Source: Enterococcus sp. MMGLQ5-1
GTDB lineage: Bacteria; Bacillota; Bacilli; Lactobacillales; Streptococcaceae
DNA length: 64,000 nucleotides
NCBI RefSeq assembly: GCF_013155265.1
Contig: NZ_JABJXU010000001.1
Location: forward strand, 62,001-126,000
Direction of reading: 5' to 3'
The notes under the pieces were generated by a model. That model was not told the origin of the DNA and searched no databases. It saw only the letters and a program-made list of their open reading frames with translations. The position numbers and the translations under genes are program-made. How positions within the stretch are numbered: position 1 is the first letter of the stretch; each line of letters begins with the position of its first letter. Below are positions 34,579-44,216 of this stretch, piece by piece.

Positions 34579-36525
34579 ATGAAAAAATGGCAAATATTAC
34601 GACGTGATCCATGGCTAGAGCCTTATAGTGATGTTATTGATGATCGCATGAAGCGCTTTGAGTATACAAAGCAACGCCTACTACAGCCTGATCAAAGCCT
34701 ATCTGATTTTGCAAATGGAAAGCGCTTTTTTGGATTTAATCAGGAAGCTGATTATTGGCTGTTTCGTGAATGGGCGCCTAATGCTGAAAAAATGGCTTTA
34801 ATTGGTGATTTTAATCAATGGGATGAGACTAAACATCCACTTAAGCCACTCGCTTTCGGACAATGGGAGTTGCGTGTATCAGGTGAACTACCTGAGCTTA
34901 GTAAGGTGAAACTACGAATTTGGGCAAACGGACAGGTATTTGATCGAATTCCGAGCTATATTGAATACGCTGTTCAGGAAAAAAATCAGTCAAGCTTTGT
35001 TGGTGTGATTTGGCAGTCACATTATGAATGGCAAAATCAGGCACCCACTCGACCGTTGGATCCTTTGATTTATGAAACACATATTGGCATTTCAAGTGAG
35101 GAAGGTAAGATAAATAGCTATGGTGAATTTGCACGGAATATTTTGCCTATTATTGCTAGAGATGGCTACAATACAATTCAAATTATGGCAGTTATGGAAC
35201 ACCCGCTTTATGCTTCGTTTGGCTATCAAGTCTCAAATTTTTTTGCACCGTCTTCAAGATTTGGAACACCAGATGATTTAAAAGCGCTAATTGACTCGGC
35301 GCATGGTCTTGGATTAACGGTGCTCTTAGACGTGGTTCATTCACACGCAGTTTCAAATGTTGGCGAAGGGTTGAATTTATTTGATGGTTCAGAAGATCAA
35401 TATTTTCATGCAGGTCATGCAGGTAATCATCCCACTTGGGGGACAAAACTGTTTAATTATGGCAAAACGGAGGTTATTCATTTTCTTTTATCTAATTTAA
35501 AATATTGGCTAGATGAATTTCACTTTGATGGCTTTCGTTTTGATGGGGTCACTAGCATGCTTTATGATCATCATGGCTTGGGAGTTGCCTTTGATAATTA
35601 TCAAAAGTATTTTGATGGTGCGGCGGATTTAGATGCCATTACCTATTTGCAGCTAGCAACGGCACTTATTCATCAGGTTAATCCAGAAGCAATTATTATC
35701 TCCGAGGATATGTCAGCAATGCCTGGGATGGCCTTACCTATTTCAGAAGGTGGCCTTGGCTTTGATTATCGCTTGAGCATGGGGGTGCCAGACTATTGGA
35801 TTAAGCTATTAAAAAATGTTCGAGACGAGGATTGGAATTTACATCAGCTATGGCATGAGTTGACAACGAGAAGAGCCGGCGAAAAAAATATTGGCTATGT
35901 TGAAAGTCACGATCAAGCTTTGGTTGGTGATAAAACAATTATGTTCCGTTTAGCTGATGCAGAAATGTATACTCATATGAGTATTGCTTCACAGAGCTTA
36001 ATTATTGACCGAGCGATTGCTTTGCATAAGCTCATTCGTTTGGTTACCTTCTCTTTAGCAGGTGAAGGCTACCTAAATTTTATGGGCAATGAATTTGGAC
36101 ATCCAGAATGGTTAGATTTTCCAAGAGCAGGCAATAATGATTCATATCATTATGCGAGACGTCAGTGGCATTTAGCAGCTCAAAAGGATTTAAAATATCA
36201 GTTTTTATTAGCTTTTGATCAAGCGATGATTAAACTAGATCGATGCTATCAATTCTTAACAGCTTCAACAATCGAACGTTACATTCAAGAGAATCAAAAA
36301 ATATTAGCTTATCAAAGAGGGAAGCTGTTATTCGTTTTTAATTTCCATCCAACAGAGGCTGCCTCTCTTAGCTTGAAAACGATGACCTCACCTAAATTTA
36401 TTTTAGATAGTGATGAAGGTCAATTTGGTGGCTTTGGCCCAAGAAATCATTTTGAATATATTGAGATAGACGAAACGGTCAATTTTTATTTAGTGCCAAG
36501 AACAGCAATGATTGTTGAAGTATAA
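34579..36525 (+). CDS. glgB: 1,4-alpha-glucan branching enzyme, eukaryotic-like (GH13_8)
   Basis: 648 residues. An N-terminal CBM48 domain (about 45-150: FREWAPNAEKMALIGDFNQWD) precedes the GH13 barrel. Barrel motifs: LLDVVHSHA, FDGFRFDGVTSMLY (nucleophile Asp), IIISEDMSAMPG (acid Glu) and YVESHDQALVGD. Segments such as LYASFGYQVSNFFAPSSRFGT, LNLFDGSEDQYFHAG, FDYRLSMGVPDYWIKLLK and EFGHPEWLDFPRAGNNDSYHY follow the human/yeast/plant enzyme more closely than typical bacterial GlgB (GH13_9). It would make alpha-1,6 branches in glucan. No glgC, glgD, glgA or glgP is adjacent, so the substrate source is unclear. Confidence 0.88.
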   Translation: MKKWQILRRDPWLEPYSDVIDDRMKRFEYTKQRLLQPDQSLSDFANGKRFFGFNQEADYWLFREWAPNAEKMALIGDFNQWDETKHPLKPLAFGQWELRVSGELPELSKVKLRIWANGQVFDRIPSYIEYAVQEKNQSSFVGVIWQSHYEWQNQAPTRPLDPLIYETHIGISSEEGKINSYGEFARNILPIIARDGYNTIQIMAVMEHPLYASFGYQVSNFFAPSSRFGTPDDLKALIDSAHGLGLTVLLDVVHSHAVSNVGEGLNLFDGSEDQYFHAGHAGNHPTWGTKLFNYGKTEVIHFLLSNLKYWLDEFHFDGFRFDGVTSMLYDHHGLGVAFDNYQKYFDGAADLDAITYLQLATALIHQVNPEAIIISEDMSAMPGMALPISEGGLGFDYRLSMGVPDYWIKLLKNVRDEDWNLHQLWHELTTRRAGEKNIGYVESHDQALVGDKTIMFRLADAEMYTHMSIASQSLIIDRAIALHKLIRLVTFSLAGEGYLNFMGNEFGHPEWLDFPRAGNNDSYHYARRQWHLAAQKDLKYQFLLAFDQAMIKLDRCYQFLTASTIERYIQENQKILAYQRGKLLFVFNFHPTEAASLSLKTMTSPKFILDSDEGQFGGFGPRNHFEYIEIDETVNFYLVPRTAMIVEV

Positions 36526-36609
36526 TCATTCAAAAATGGCTAGTGCAAAATTAAAGTTTTTTTGATATGATTGTAAAAGTGAACATTTCATTTAATTGAT
36601 GCGAAATAG

Positions 36610-38148
<1,539 letters not shown>

Positions 38149-38151
38149 AAC

Positions 38152-38186
38152 AATTAATAATTAATAATTAATAATTAATAATTAAT
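38152..38186. repeat. Tandem heptamer repeat, 5 x AATTAAT
   Basis: Five exact copies of AATTAAT lie between the lysS stop and the GGAGG of the fructokinase gene. The array is perfect, so its copy number could vary by replication slippage. Confidence 0.9.
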
Positions 38187-38196
38187 GGAGGAATAA

Positions 38197-39078
38197 ATGT
38201 CTGAATTATTATTAGGTAGTATTGAAGCAGGTGGCACAAAGTTTGTTTGTGCAGTAGGAAACGATTTATTTCAAGTTGAAGAGTCGGTTAGTTTTCCGAC
38301 AACGACCCCCGAAGAGACCTTGCAAAGAGCTGTTGATTTTTTTAAACAATATCAGGTTTCAGCGATTGGTGTCGGTTCATTTGGTCCAATTGATATTATT
38401 CGTAATTCAAAAACCTATGGATATGTCACAACGACACCCAAGCCAAATTGGGCGAATGTCGATATGATTGGTATCTTAAAAAAATCCTTAGATGTGCCAA
38501 TGTATTTTACAACTGATGTTAATTCATCTGCCTATGGTGAGATGATTGCGTATGATAATTTGGGCATTAAAAATATTGTTTATTTTACCATTGGTACAGG
38601 AATTGGTGCTGGTGCGATTCAAAATGGTCAGTTTATCGGAGGTATTTCTCATGCTGAAATGGGACACCAATTTGTCAAACGCCATGCAAATGATTTAGAT
38701 TTTGATGGTGTTTGTCCATTCCATGGTGATTGCTTGGAAGGTTTAGCTGCTGGTCCTAGTTTAGAGGCACGTACAGGTATTCGTGGCGAAAATATACCTA
38801 TGGATTCAGATGTTTGGGATATTCAAGCTTATTACATTGCCCAAGCTGCAATTTCGGCAACATTAACGCTAGCACCTGAAAAAATTATTTTTGGGGGTGG
38901 CGTGATGGCGCAAGATCATATGATGCATCGTGTACGCAAGCATTTTAAAGAATTACTAAATGGCTATGTGGTAACACCACCGTTAGAAGATTATTTACAA
39001 ATCCCTTCAATTGTTAATAATGGTTCAGCCACTCTTGGTAATTTTGCTTTAGCATTACGTGAGCTAAAGAGCATTTAA
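38197..39078 (+). CDS. scrK: ROK-family fructokinase
   Basis: 293 residues. N-terminal phosphate loop GSIEAGGTKFVCAVG, FTIGTGIGAGAI, the ROK zinc motif GHQFVKRH...CPFHGDCLEGLAAGPS, and IIFGGGVMAQ. The zinc loop spacing and CLEGLAAGPSL are typical of ScrK-type fructokinases, which make fructose-6-phosphate. No sucrose transporter or hydrolase is adjacent. It follows lysS after 48 bp with the heptamer repeat in between, and ends in a terminator. Confidence 0.9.
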   Translation: MSELLLGSIEAGGTKFVCAVGNDLFQVEESVSFPTTTPEETLQRAVDFFKQYQVSAIGVGSFGPIDIIRNSKTYGYVTTTPKPNWANVDMIGILKKSLDVPMYFTTDVNSSAYGEMIAYDNLGIKNIVYFTIGTGIGAGAIQNGQFIGGISHAEMGHQFVKRHANDLDFDGVCPFHGDCLEGLAAGPSLEARTGIRGENIPMDSDVWDIQAYYIAQAAISATLTLAPEKIIFGGGVMAQDHMMHRVRKHFKELLNGYVVTPPLEDYLQIPSIVNNGSATLGNFALALRELKSI

Positions 39079-39097
39079 GAAGTAGAAACGTTTCATC

Positions 39098-39131
39098 AAA
39101 AAAAAGTCTAGCCTTGTCTAGGCTTTTTTTA
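39098..39131 (+). terminator. Terminator after the fructokinase gene
   Basis: AAAAAGTCTAG, loop CCTTGT, CTAGGCTTTTTTT with one wobble pair. Confidence 0.75.
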
Positions 39132-39144
39132 TTTCAAATGATAC

Positions 39145-39173
39145 TTGACATCATATTATACATCGTATAATAT
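39145..39173 (+). promoter_or_regulatory. Promoter and probable PadR operator
   Basis: TTGACA (39145-39150), 15-bp spacer, TATAAT (39166-39171). A perfect inverted repeat ATATTATAC-ATC-GTATAATAT (39153-39173) covers the spacer and the -10, the arrangement expected for autorepression by the PadR protein encoded downstream. Confidence 0.6.
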
Positions 39174-39243
39174 GTATTTAGTAATAATATTATATAAAAT
39201 AAACAATTTAGTTTATGTAATACATTAAAAAACTCGAAAGTTT

Positions 39244-39529
39244 TCCTGAATTTGTATGGCGCTGAGCGCGATTGAGCGCATTTTATTACGCCAACTTCAG
39301 CGGCTTGAAACTTACGCCATAAGTCAAAAGATATTCACGGAAAAATGCGTCGTTAAAATTTTTTGAACTTATGTTGCAGTTTCAAAACGAGCCGTTTTAG
39401 CTTTTTATTAATCCAGCTTATCACCCGCAACGCCTAGCAAATTAGATAAAATTTAGCTGAAATAAAGACCATTTCAACTAAATTTTCCTAAATTTGTACG
39501 GTGCTGAACGCGATTAAACGCTTTTTATA
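39244..39529. repeat. Hairpin element D in the padR leader, flanked by direct repeats
   Basis: Hairpin D (about 39301-39401): CGGC/GCCG, TTGAAACT/AGTTTCAA (39305-39312 with 39378-39385), CATAAGT/ACTTATG (39318-39324 with 39367-39373) and CAAAA/TTTTG. It matches array hairpin C at 31951-32185 in order and sequence. Imperfect direct repeats of about 41 bp flank it: CCTGAATTTGTATGGCGCTG... at 39245 and CCTAAATTTGTACGGTGCTG... at 39487. Confidence 0.7.
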
Positions 39530-39542
39530 CAAGGAGGTTTCA

Positions 39543-39857
39543 ATGGATATTAAAATACCAACGGTATTACTCGATGGTGCCGTGTTAACATTACTCAAAA
39601 ATGAAGATTTATACGGTTATACTTTAACTAAAACGATTCAGAATTGCTTAAATGTCTCTGAAAGTACGGTTTATCCGGTTTTGCGTCGATTGGCTAAAGA
39701 GGGCTACTTAACAACTTATGATGAACCTTATGAAGGCAGAATGCGCCGCTATTATCATTTGGCTGAAAGTGGACAAAATCAACTAGCAGAAATTAGGAAA
39801 ACTTGGATTATTTTTAGAGATGTTATGGATACAATCATCGGGGAGGGTGCCACATGA
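39543..39857 (+). CDS. PadR-family transcriptional regulator
   Basis: The ATG at 39543 (MDIKIPTVLLDGAVL) is preceded by AAGGAGG; in-frame codons further upstream lie inside the repeat. 104 residues of winged helix: LLKNEDLYGYTLTKTIQ, VSESTVYPVLRRLAKEGYL and the YYHLAESGQNQL strand. Typical first gene of PadR-DUF1700-DUF4097 units that respond to envelope conditions. Overlaps the next gene by 4 nt. Confidence 0.92.
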   Translation: MDIKIPTVLLDGAVLTLLKNEDLYGYTLTKTIQNCLNVSESTVYPVLRRLAKEGYLTTYDEPYEGRMRRYYHLAESGQNQLAEIRKTWIIFRDVMDTIIGEGAT

Positions 39858-40453
39858 ACGATTATTTTATTGAGGTAGCGAAGCATTTGTCGATGCTACC
39901 GATTGAGGAACGAGATATTCTAATTCAATTTTATTCAGAATATTACGAAGAGGAAGGTAAAACAGAACAACAATTATATGATGAGCTGGGGATGCCGAAA
40001 AAGTTCGCCAAAGTCTTAGTCAGCAATTATTTGGCTGAAAATGAAGATGCGGTGATTTTTAAGGAAAAACCGTTTAAGTCAATTCGCTGGTTATTGCTTG
40101 GCATTTTAGCTTCGCCGATTTTATTGCCTGCTGCTATTGCGCTTGTTGCTGTTTTATTCGCCTTAATTATTGTGATTATTTCATTAGTTTTTGCTCTAAT
40201 TGTCACAATTGGTTCAATTTTTATTGCTGGTATTGCTTTGATAGCTTCAGCATTCTTTGTGATCAATAGCTCAATATTTACCTATCTCTTTTTTACCGGC
40301 TCTGGCTTAATCTGTCTTGGAATTAGTCTCCTATTTGTACCACTATTAGTTAAATTTTCAAAATGGTGCGTGTCGCTAGTTCAAAGATTTTTACAGTTCG
40401 TGGTTAGAAAAATTGGAGATAGAAAAAAAGTAGGTGTGCGTTATGAAAACTAG
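39854..40453 (+). CDS. DUF1700 family membrane protein
   Basis: 199 residues. The N-terminal cytoplasmic part (1-75) has the DUF1700 pattern LSMLPIEERDILIQFYSEYYEEEG...ELGMPKKFAKVLV; about four hydrophobic segments follow between 78 and 175, then a basic tail. Starts with an ATGA overlap with padR and overlaps the next gene by 11 nt, so the three are coupled. Confidence 0.88.
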   Translation: MNDYFIEVAKHLSMLPIEERDILIQFYSEYYEEEGKTEQQLYDELGMPKKFAKVLVSNYLAENEDAVIFKEKPFKSIRWLLLGILASPILLPAAIALVAVLFALIIVIISLVFALIVTIGSIFIAGIALIASAFFVINSSIFTYLFFTGSGLICLGISLLFVPLLVKFSKWCVSLVQRFLQFVVRKIGDRKKVGVRYEN

Positions 40454-41276
40454 AAAAATAATTAGTACTGCCTGCTTTCTGATTACAGTTGGCATTGTTT
40501 TAATGATTATTGGTGGAATGAATGGTGCTTCAATGGGATTAAATGTAATTAAAACTGAGCAGAACTCAATTGAAGTAATACCAAATAAAAAAATCAAAAC
40601 GATTGAGCAGAAAATAGACGGTTCGATTAAAGATATTGAGTTAGAAAATTATGACTTACAAATAAAAAAGGGCACAGAAAATAAAATCAGCATCAGTTAT
40701 TATCAGCAAAAACCAGAATTTGAGTTAGCTAATCAAACGCTTAAAGTCAAAGAAAATGAACAAGGGCTTGGTTCAATCGGTAATTTTTCATTTAGCTCCA
40801 AGTCGGAAGTATTACAGCTTGTATTAACTGTTGCGGATTCAACATTTTTTGACGATTTGACGGTTAATTCAAAGGGTAGTAGCTATTTAGAAATAAATGA
40901 TTTAACTTTATCCAATTTAGTAATTAATAATAAAAATGGTTCAATAGAAATTAATAATGTTACAAGTGAACAGATGGCGCTTCAGTCTCGAAATTCATCA
41001 ATTGAAATTACTGATAGTGTACTACCGTTATTGAATATTGAGCAACGAAACGGTGATATTGAAATAACTGACACAACTTTAGCTGCTGGTAAAATTACCC
41101 AGCGAAATGGGATGATTGATTTTGAAAATAACTTAATTGATGGTTTAGATATTCAAATTAAGCAGGGAGTTATTGATATTGATGACGAGGAAGTGGTGAA
41201 TAATCATTATCAAAAACGAAGTACAAATCAGGCATTAACGATTAATATAGAAAAAGGCAGCTTTGAATTAAACTAA
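40443..41276 (+). CDS. DUF4097-type beta-strand repeat protein, membrane-anchored
   Basis: The ATG at 40443 (MKTRKIISTACFLITVG) is chosen; codons upstream lie within the previous gene. 277 residues: an N-terminal TM/signal anchor (6-28) and an extracytoplasmic right-handed beta-helix-like region with repeated short strands (NGSIEINNV, NSSIEITDS, NGDIEITDT, NGMIDFENN). LiaX-like proteins of this domain class sense envelope stress; the family link is by domain type only. Confidence 0.85.
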   Translation: MKTRKIISTACFLITVGIVLMIIGGMNGASMGLNVIKTEQNSIEVIPNKKIKTIEQKIDGSIKDIELENYDLQIKKGTENKISISYYQQKPEFELANQTLKVKENEQGLGSIGNFSFSSKSEVLQLVLTVADSTFFDDLTVNSKGSSYLEINDLTLSNLVINNKNGSIEINNVTSEQMALQSRNSSIEITDSVLPLLNIEQRNGDIEITDTTLAAGKITQRNGMIDFENNLIDGLDIQIKQGVIDIDDEEVVNNHYQKRSTNQALTINIEKGSFELN

Positions 41277-41470
41277 CCAGTCTTTAAACTGATTTTGAAT
41301 TTATCAAATGATTGTAAACTAAAAATTAGGAAATACTAATTATTTCTTAAATTAAACTTAAATCTTTTAAAAATAATTAATATTACCTGTTATTTAGATT
41401 GAAATTTGTTAAAATAAATTGGATAGTTAATAAGTTTTCAATTAATTAGGTAGAATGGAGTAATTAGTTA

Positions 41471-42292
41471 GTGGACATTATTAAGGCAATTATTTTAGGG
41501 ATTATCGAGGGTATTACAGAATGGTTACCGATTTCATCAACTGGACATTTAATTTTAGCAGATGAATTTATCAAGATGAAACAAAGTGCTGATTTTATGG
41601 AAATGTTTAACGTCGTGATTCAGCTTGGGGCGATATTAGCAGTTGTTTGGCTATATTTTAATAAGCTTAATCCTTTTTCTTCTACAAAAACAACGCAAGA
41701 AAAATCAGATACATGGCAACTTTGGTTTAAGGTTGTTGTTGCCTGTATACCAGCAATGATTATTGGTTTACCACTTGATAATTTTTTAGAGGCACATTTT
41801 CATAAATTTGTACCCGTTGCGATTGTATTGATTATTTACGGAATCGCCTTTATTGTTATTGAGCGCTGGCAGAAAGATAAGAAGCCACGTTTATCAGATT
41901 TAAATGGTATGACTTATCGTGCGGCAATGGTAATCGGTTTTTTTCAGGTACTTGCGCTAATTCCGGGTACTTCTAGAAGTGGTGCAACGATCCTAGGAGC
42001 GATTATTATTGGTTGTTCTCGCTTTGTTGCGACAGAATTTTCGTTTTTCCTTGGTATCCCGGTAATGTTTGGGGCGAGTGGCTTGAAAATTTTGAAATTT
42101 TTACTAAAGGGAAATATGTTTACAGGGATGCAAACGCTTGTCTTGTTAGTTGGCTGTATTACAGCTTTTATTGTTTCCGTTTTGGCAATTAAATTTTTGA
42201 TGAATTATTTAAAACGTAATGATTTCCAAGTTTTTGGCTGGTATAGAATAGCCTTAGGTGTTATACTAATCGCGTATACACTGTTTAAGTAA
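41471..42292 (+). CDS. uppP: Undecaprenyl-diphosphatase
   Basis: 273 residues, GTG start. Motifs of UppP/BacA are intact: EGITEWLPISSTGHLIL with the active-site Glu, and ALIPGTSRSGATILGA. About eight TM segments. It recycles undecaprenyl diphosphate to the monophosphate for wall synthesis and gives bacitracin tolerance. It lies just after the PadR envelope operon but has a separate upstream gap of 194 bp. Confidence 0.95.
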   Translation: MDIIKAIILGIIEGITEWLPISSTGHLILADEFIKMKQSADFMEMFNVVIQLGAILAVVWLYFNKLNPFSSTKTTQEKSDTWQLWFKVVVACIPAMIIGLPLDNFLEAHFHKFVPVAIVLIIYGIAFIVIERWQKDKKPRLSDLNGMTYRAAMVIGFFQVLALIPGTSRSGATILGAIIIGCSRFVATEFSFFLGIPVMFGASGLKILKFLLKGNMFTGMQTLVLLVGCITAFIVSVLAIKFLMNYLKRNDFQVFGWYRIALGVILIAYTLFK

Positions 42293-42326
42293 AGTAGCAA
42301 ATATAAGGATAGATATGGGGGGCTTG

Positions 42327-42923
42327 ATGAATTACACAATTGCAAAAAAAGTGGTTAATGTACTTTCATTGCTAGGAATTGCAGCATCATTTCTTTTAGT
42401 GTTTTATTTTTATCGACTTGGTGTATTTAGCGATCAGACTGTCCTAACGCATTTAGTGGATAATCGAGTCATTTTAGGTCCAATCATCTTTATTTTAATT
42501 CAAATTATTCAGGTTGTAATTCCAATTATTCCTGGAGGGGTTTCGACAGCTGCTGGCGTGTTGATTTTTGGCCCAGTGAAAGGCTTTATTTATAATTATA
42601 TTGGTATCGTAATTGGTTCAATTATATTATTTTATTTAGGTCGAACCTTTGGTCGAGATTTTATTCAATTATTTGTGAGTGAAAAAACTTTTAATAAATA
42701 TGTTGGGTGGCTAGATAAAGGCAAAAAATGGGATATTTTCTTCTTTGTGATGATGATTTCACCAATTGCACCTGACGATGCGCTGGTTTTGATGGCGAGT
42801 TTAACCAAAATGAGCCAAAAATCATTCCTTTTTTCAATATTTGTTGGTAAACCATTACCAATTTTCTTGTATAGCTATGCCTTATTATATGGTGGTCAAA
42901 TCCTACAATCAATTTTCTTTTAG
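42327..42923 (+). CDS. TVP38/TMEM64 (DedA-superfamily) membrane protein
   Basis: The ATG at 42327 (MNYTIAKKVV) is chosen; GGGGGGC lies just upstream and overlaps the in-frame ATG at 42315. 198 residues, about five TM segments. IIPGGVSTAAGVLIFGPVKGFIYNYIGIVIGSIILFYLGRTFG is the family core. Relatives are lipid scramblases or flippases; DedA-type proteins move undecaprenyl phosphate, which suits the position after uppP. Confidence 0.85.
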   Translation: MNYTIAKKVVNVLSLLGIAASFLLVFYFYRLGVFSDQTVLTHLVDNRVILGPIIFILIQIIQVVIPIIPGGVSTAAGVLIFGPVKGFIYNYIGIVIGSIILFYLGRTFGRDFIQLFVSEKTFNKYVGWLDKGKKWDIFFFVMMISPIAPDDALVLMASLTKMSQKSFLFSIFVGKPLPIFLYSYALLYGGQILQSIFF

Positions 42924-42990
42924 GGAATGTATTTTCATGAGCTTATAATGAATAAATAAACAAAAAATCGGGAATAATTGCCGGTAACTA

Positions 42991-43019
42991 TTGAAAACAC
43001 TCCATAATTGTGTTATAAT
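42991..43019 (+). promoter_or_regulatory. Promoter of veg
   Basis: TTGAAA (42991-42996), 17-bp spacer, TATAAT (43014-43019). Confidence 0.8.
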
Positions 43020-43043
43020 TTTAAGGATTAAAGGAGTGTTTGT

Positions 43044-43316
43044 ATGGCTACGACATTATCAACGATTAAAGAAGCTTTAAATGAAAAAATTGGGATGAAT
43101 ATTCAAGTAACTTCACAGACTGGTCGAAAACGCCAATCTATCCGACGCGGTCGATTGACAGAGGTATATCCGTCACTTTTTGTGGTGGAGCTAGATCAGG
43201 ATGAAAATAAATTTGAACGTGTTTCATATAGTTATTCTGATGTCTTAACAAAATCAGTCGAGATTTTGTTTGATGATGAAGCAACAAATGATGATTTGAT
43301 GATTCAAGAGGCTTAA
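43044..43316 (+). CDS. veg: Veg family protein
   Basis: 90 residues. The Veg pattern is clear: TLSTIKEALNEKIGMNIQVTSQTGRKRQSIRRGRLTEVYPSLFVVELD followed by RVSYSYSDVLTKSVEI. In Bacillus Veg affects biofilm formation and spore germination; in non-spore formers the role is unknown. Strong promoter and terminator of its own. Confidence 0.93.
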   Translation: MATTLSTIKEALNEKIGMNIQVTSQTGRKRQSIRRGRLTEVYPSLFVVELDQDENKFERVSYSYSDVLTKSVEILFDDEATNDDLMIQEA

Positions 43317-43342
43317 GCTTAGGGCTTGAGCCTCTTTTTTTT
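43308..43342 (+). terminator. Terminator of veg
   Basis: GAGGCT (43308-43313) and AGCCTC (43329-43334) followed by ten or more T. The stem begins in the last codons. Confidence 0.8.
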
Positions 43343-43398
43343 TTGCCATTGCCACTTGACTCCTGAAATTTTCAGGAGTTAAGTGGCAATGGCAAAAA
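43340..43398. repeat. Near-perfect 59-bp palindrome
   Basis: 29-bp arms around a single central base; the only non-Watson-Crick pair is one G-T. Core TGCCATTGCCACTTGACTCC with its complement. It begins inside the T-run of the veg terminator, so it is a second structure, not the terminator itself. Confidence 0.85.
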
Positions 43399-43560
43399 CA
43401 GAAATTTTTAAATTTTTTGACACACTAATTGATTATAAATTGATGCTAATTATTAAAGTTAAAACTTTTAGATTTTAAGATAGAGAAGTCGACTTTAAGT
43501 AAAATGACTATGCTATAATTGAAATATTGTTAAGAAATGTAAGTAAAAAAAGGAGTTTTG

Positions 43561-44208
43561 ATGAGTTATATTTTAGAAATTTTGCCAGCATTAATTAAAG
43601 GTACTGTCATGACCTTAAAAATGTTTGGAATTACTTTACTCGGTTCAGTGCCATTGGGATTATTAGTTGCTTTTGGATTGAGGACTAAATTTAAGCCATT
43701 AACTTATTTATTAAATGTCTATGTCTGGATTATGCGTGGTACACCGTTATTATTACAATTAATTTTTATTTTTTATGGTCTGCCCCTTTTACAAGGTGGT
43801 ATTGTTTTTGAGCGCTTTGATGCAGCAGCATTTGCCTTTATTCTAAACTATGGTGCCTATTTTGCCGAGATTTTTAGAGGTGGTTTGCAAGCAATTCCTA
43901 AAGGACAATATGAGGCAGCAAAGGTGCTCAAATTTTCCAAATTTGAAACTGCCCGATATATTATTCTACCTCAGGTTTTTAAAATTGTATTGCCGGCAGG
44001 AGCAAACGAGGTCATCAATTTAGTTAAGGATAGCTCGTTAATTTATGTTTTAGGGCTTGGTGATTTATTGCGTGCAGGTAAAATTGCGATGAGTCGAGAT
44101 ATCAGCTTAATACCAATGATTTTAGTTGCAGCGATTTATTTATTATTAATTGGTATATTAACAATTATTGCTAAGCAAATTGAAAAGCATTATGATGGCT
44201 GGAAATAG
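43561..44208 (+). CDS. Amino-acid ABC transporter permease
   Basis: 215 residues, about five TM segments, HisM/GlnP type. The start ATG at 43561 follows AAAGGAG. The cytoplasmic coupling loop NYGAYFAEIFRGGLQAIPKGQYEAAKVLKFSK is the classical EAA motif of polar amino-acid permeases. First gene of permease-ATPase-binding protein. Confidence 0.93.
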   Translation: MSYILEILPALIKGTVMTLKMFGITLLGSVPLGLLVAFGLRTKFKPLTYLLNVYVWIMRGTPLLLQLIFIFYGLPLLQGGIVFERFDAAAFAFILNYGAYFAEIFRGGLQAIPKGQYEAAKVLKFSKFETARYIILPQVFKIVLPAGANEVINLVKDSSLIYVLGLGDLLRAGKIAMSRDISLIPMILVAAIYLLLIGILTIIAKQIEKHYDGWK

Positions 44209-44216
44209 GAGGAAAG

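Noticed and set aside
39085-39096. Catabolite-responsive element near the fructokinase gene
   Set aside because: GAAACGTTTC resembles a cre core, but it lies after the gene next to its terminator and lacks flanking consensus bases.
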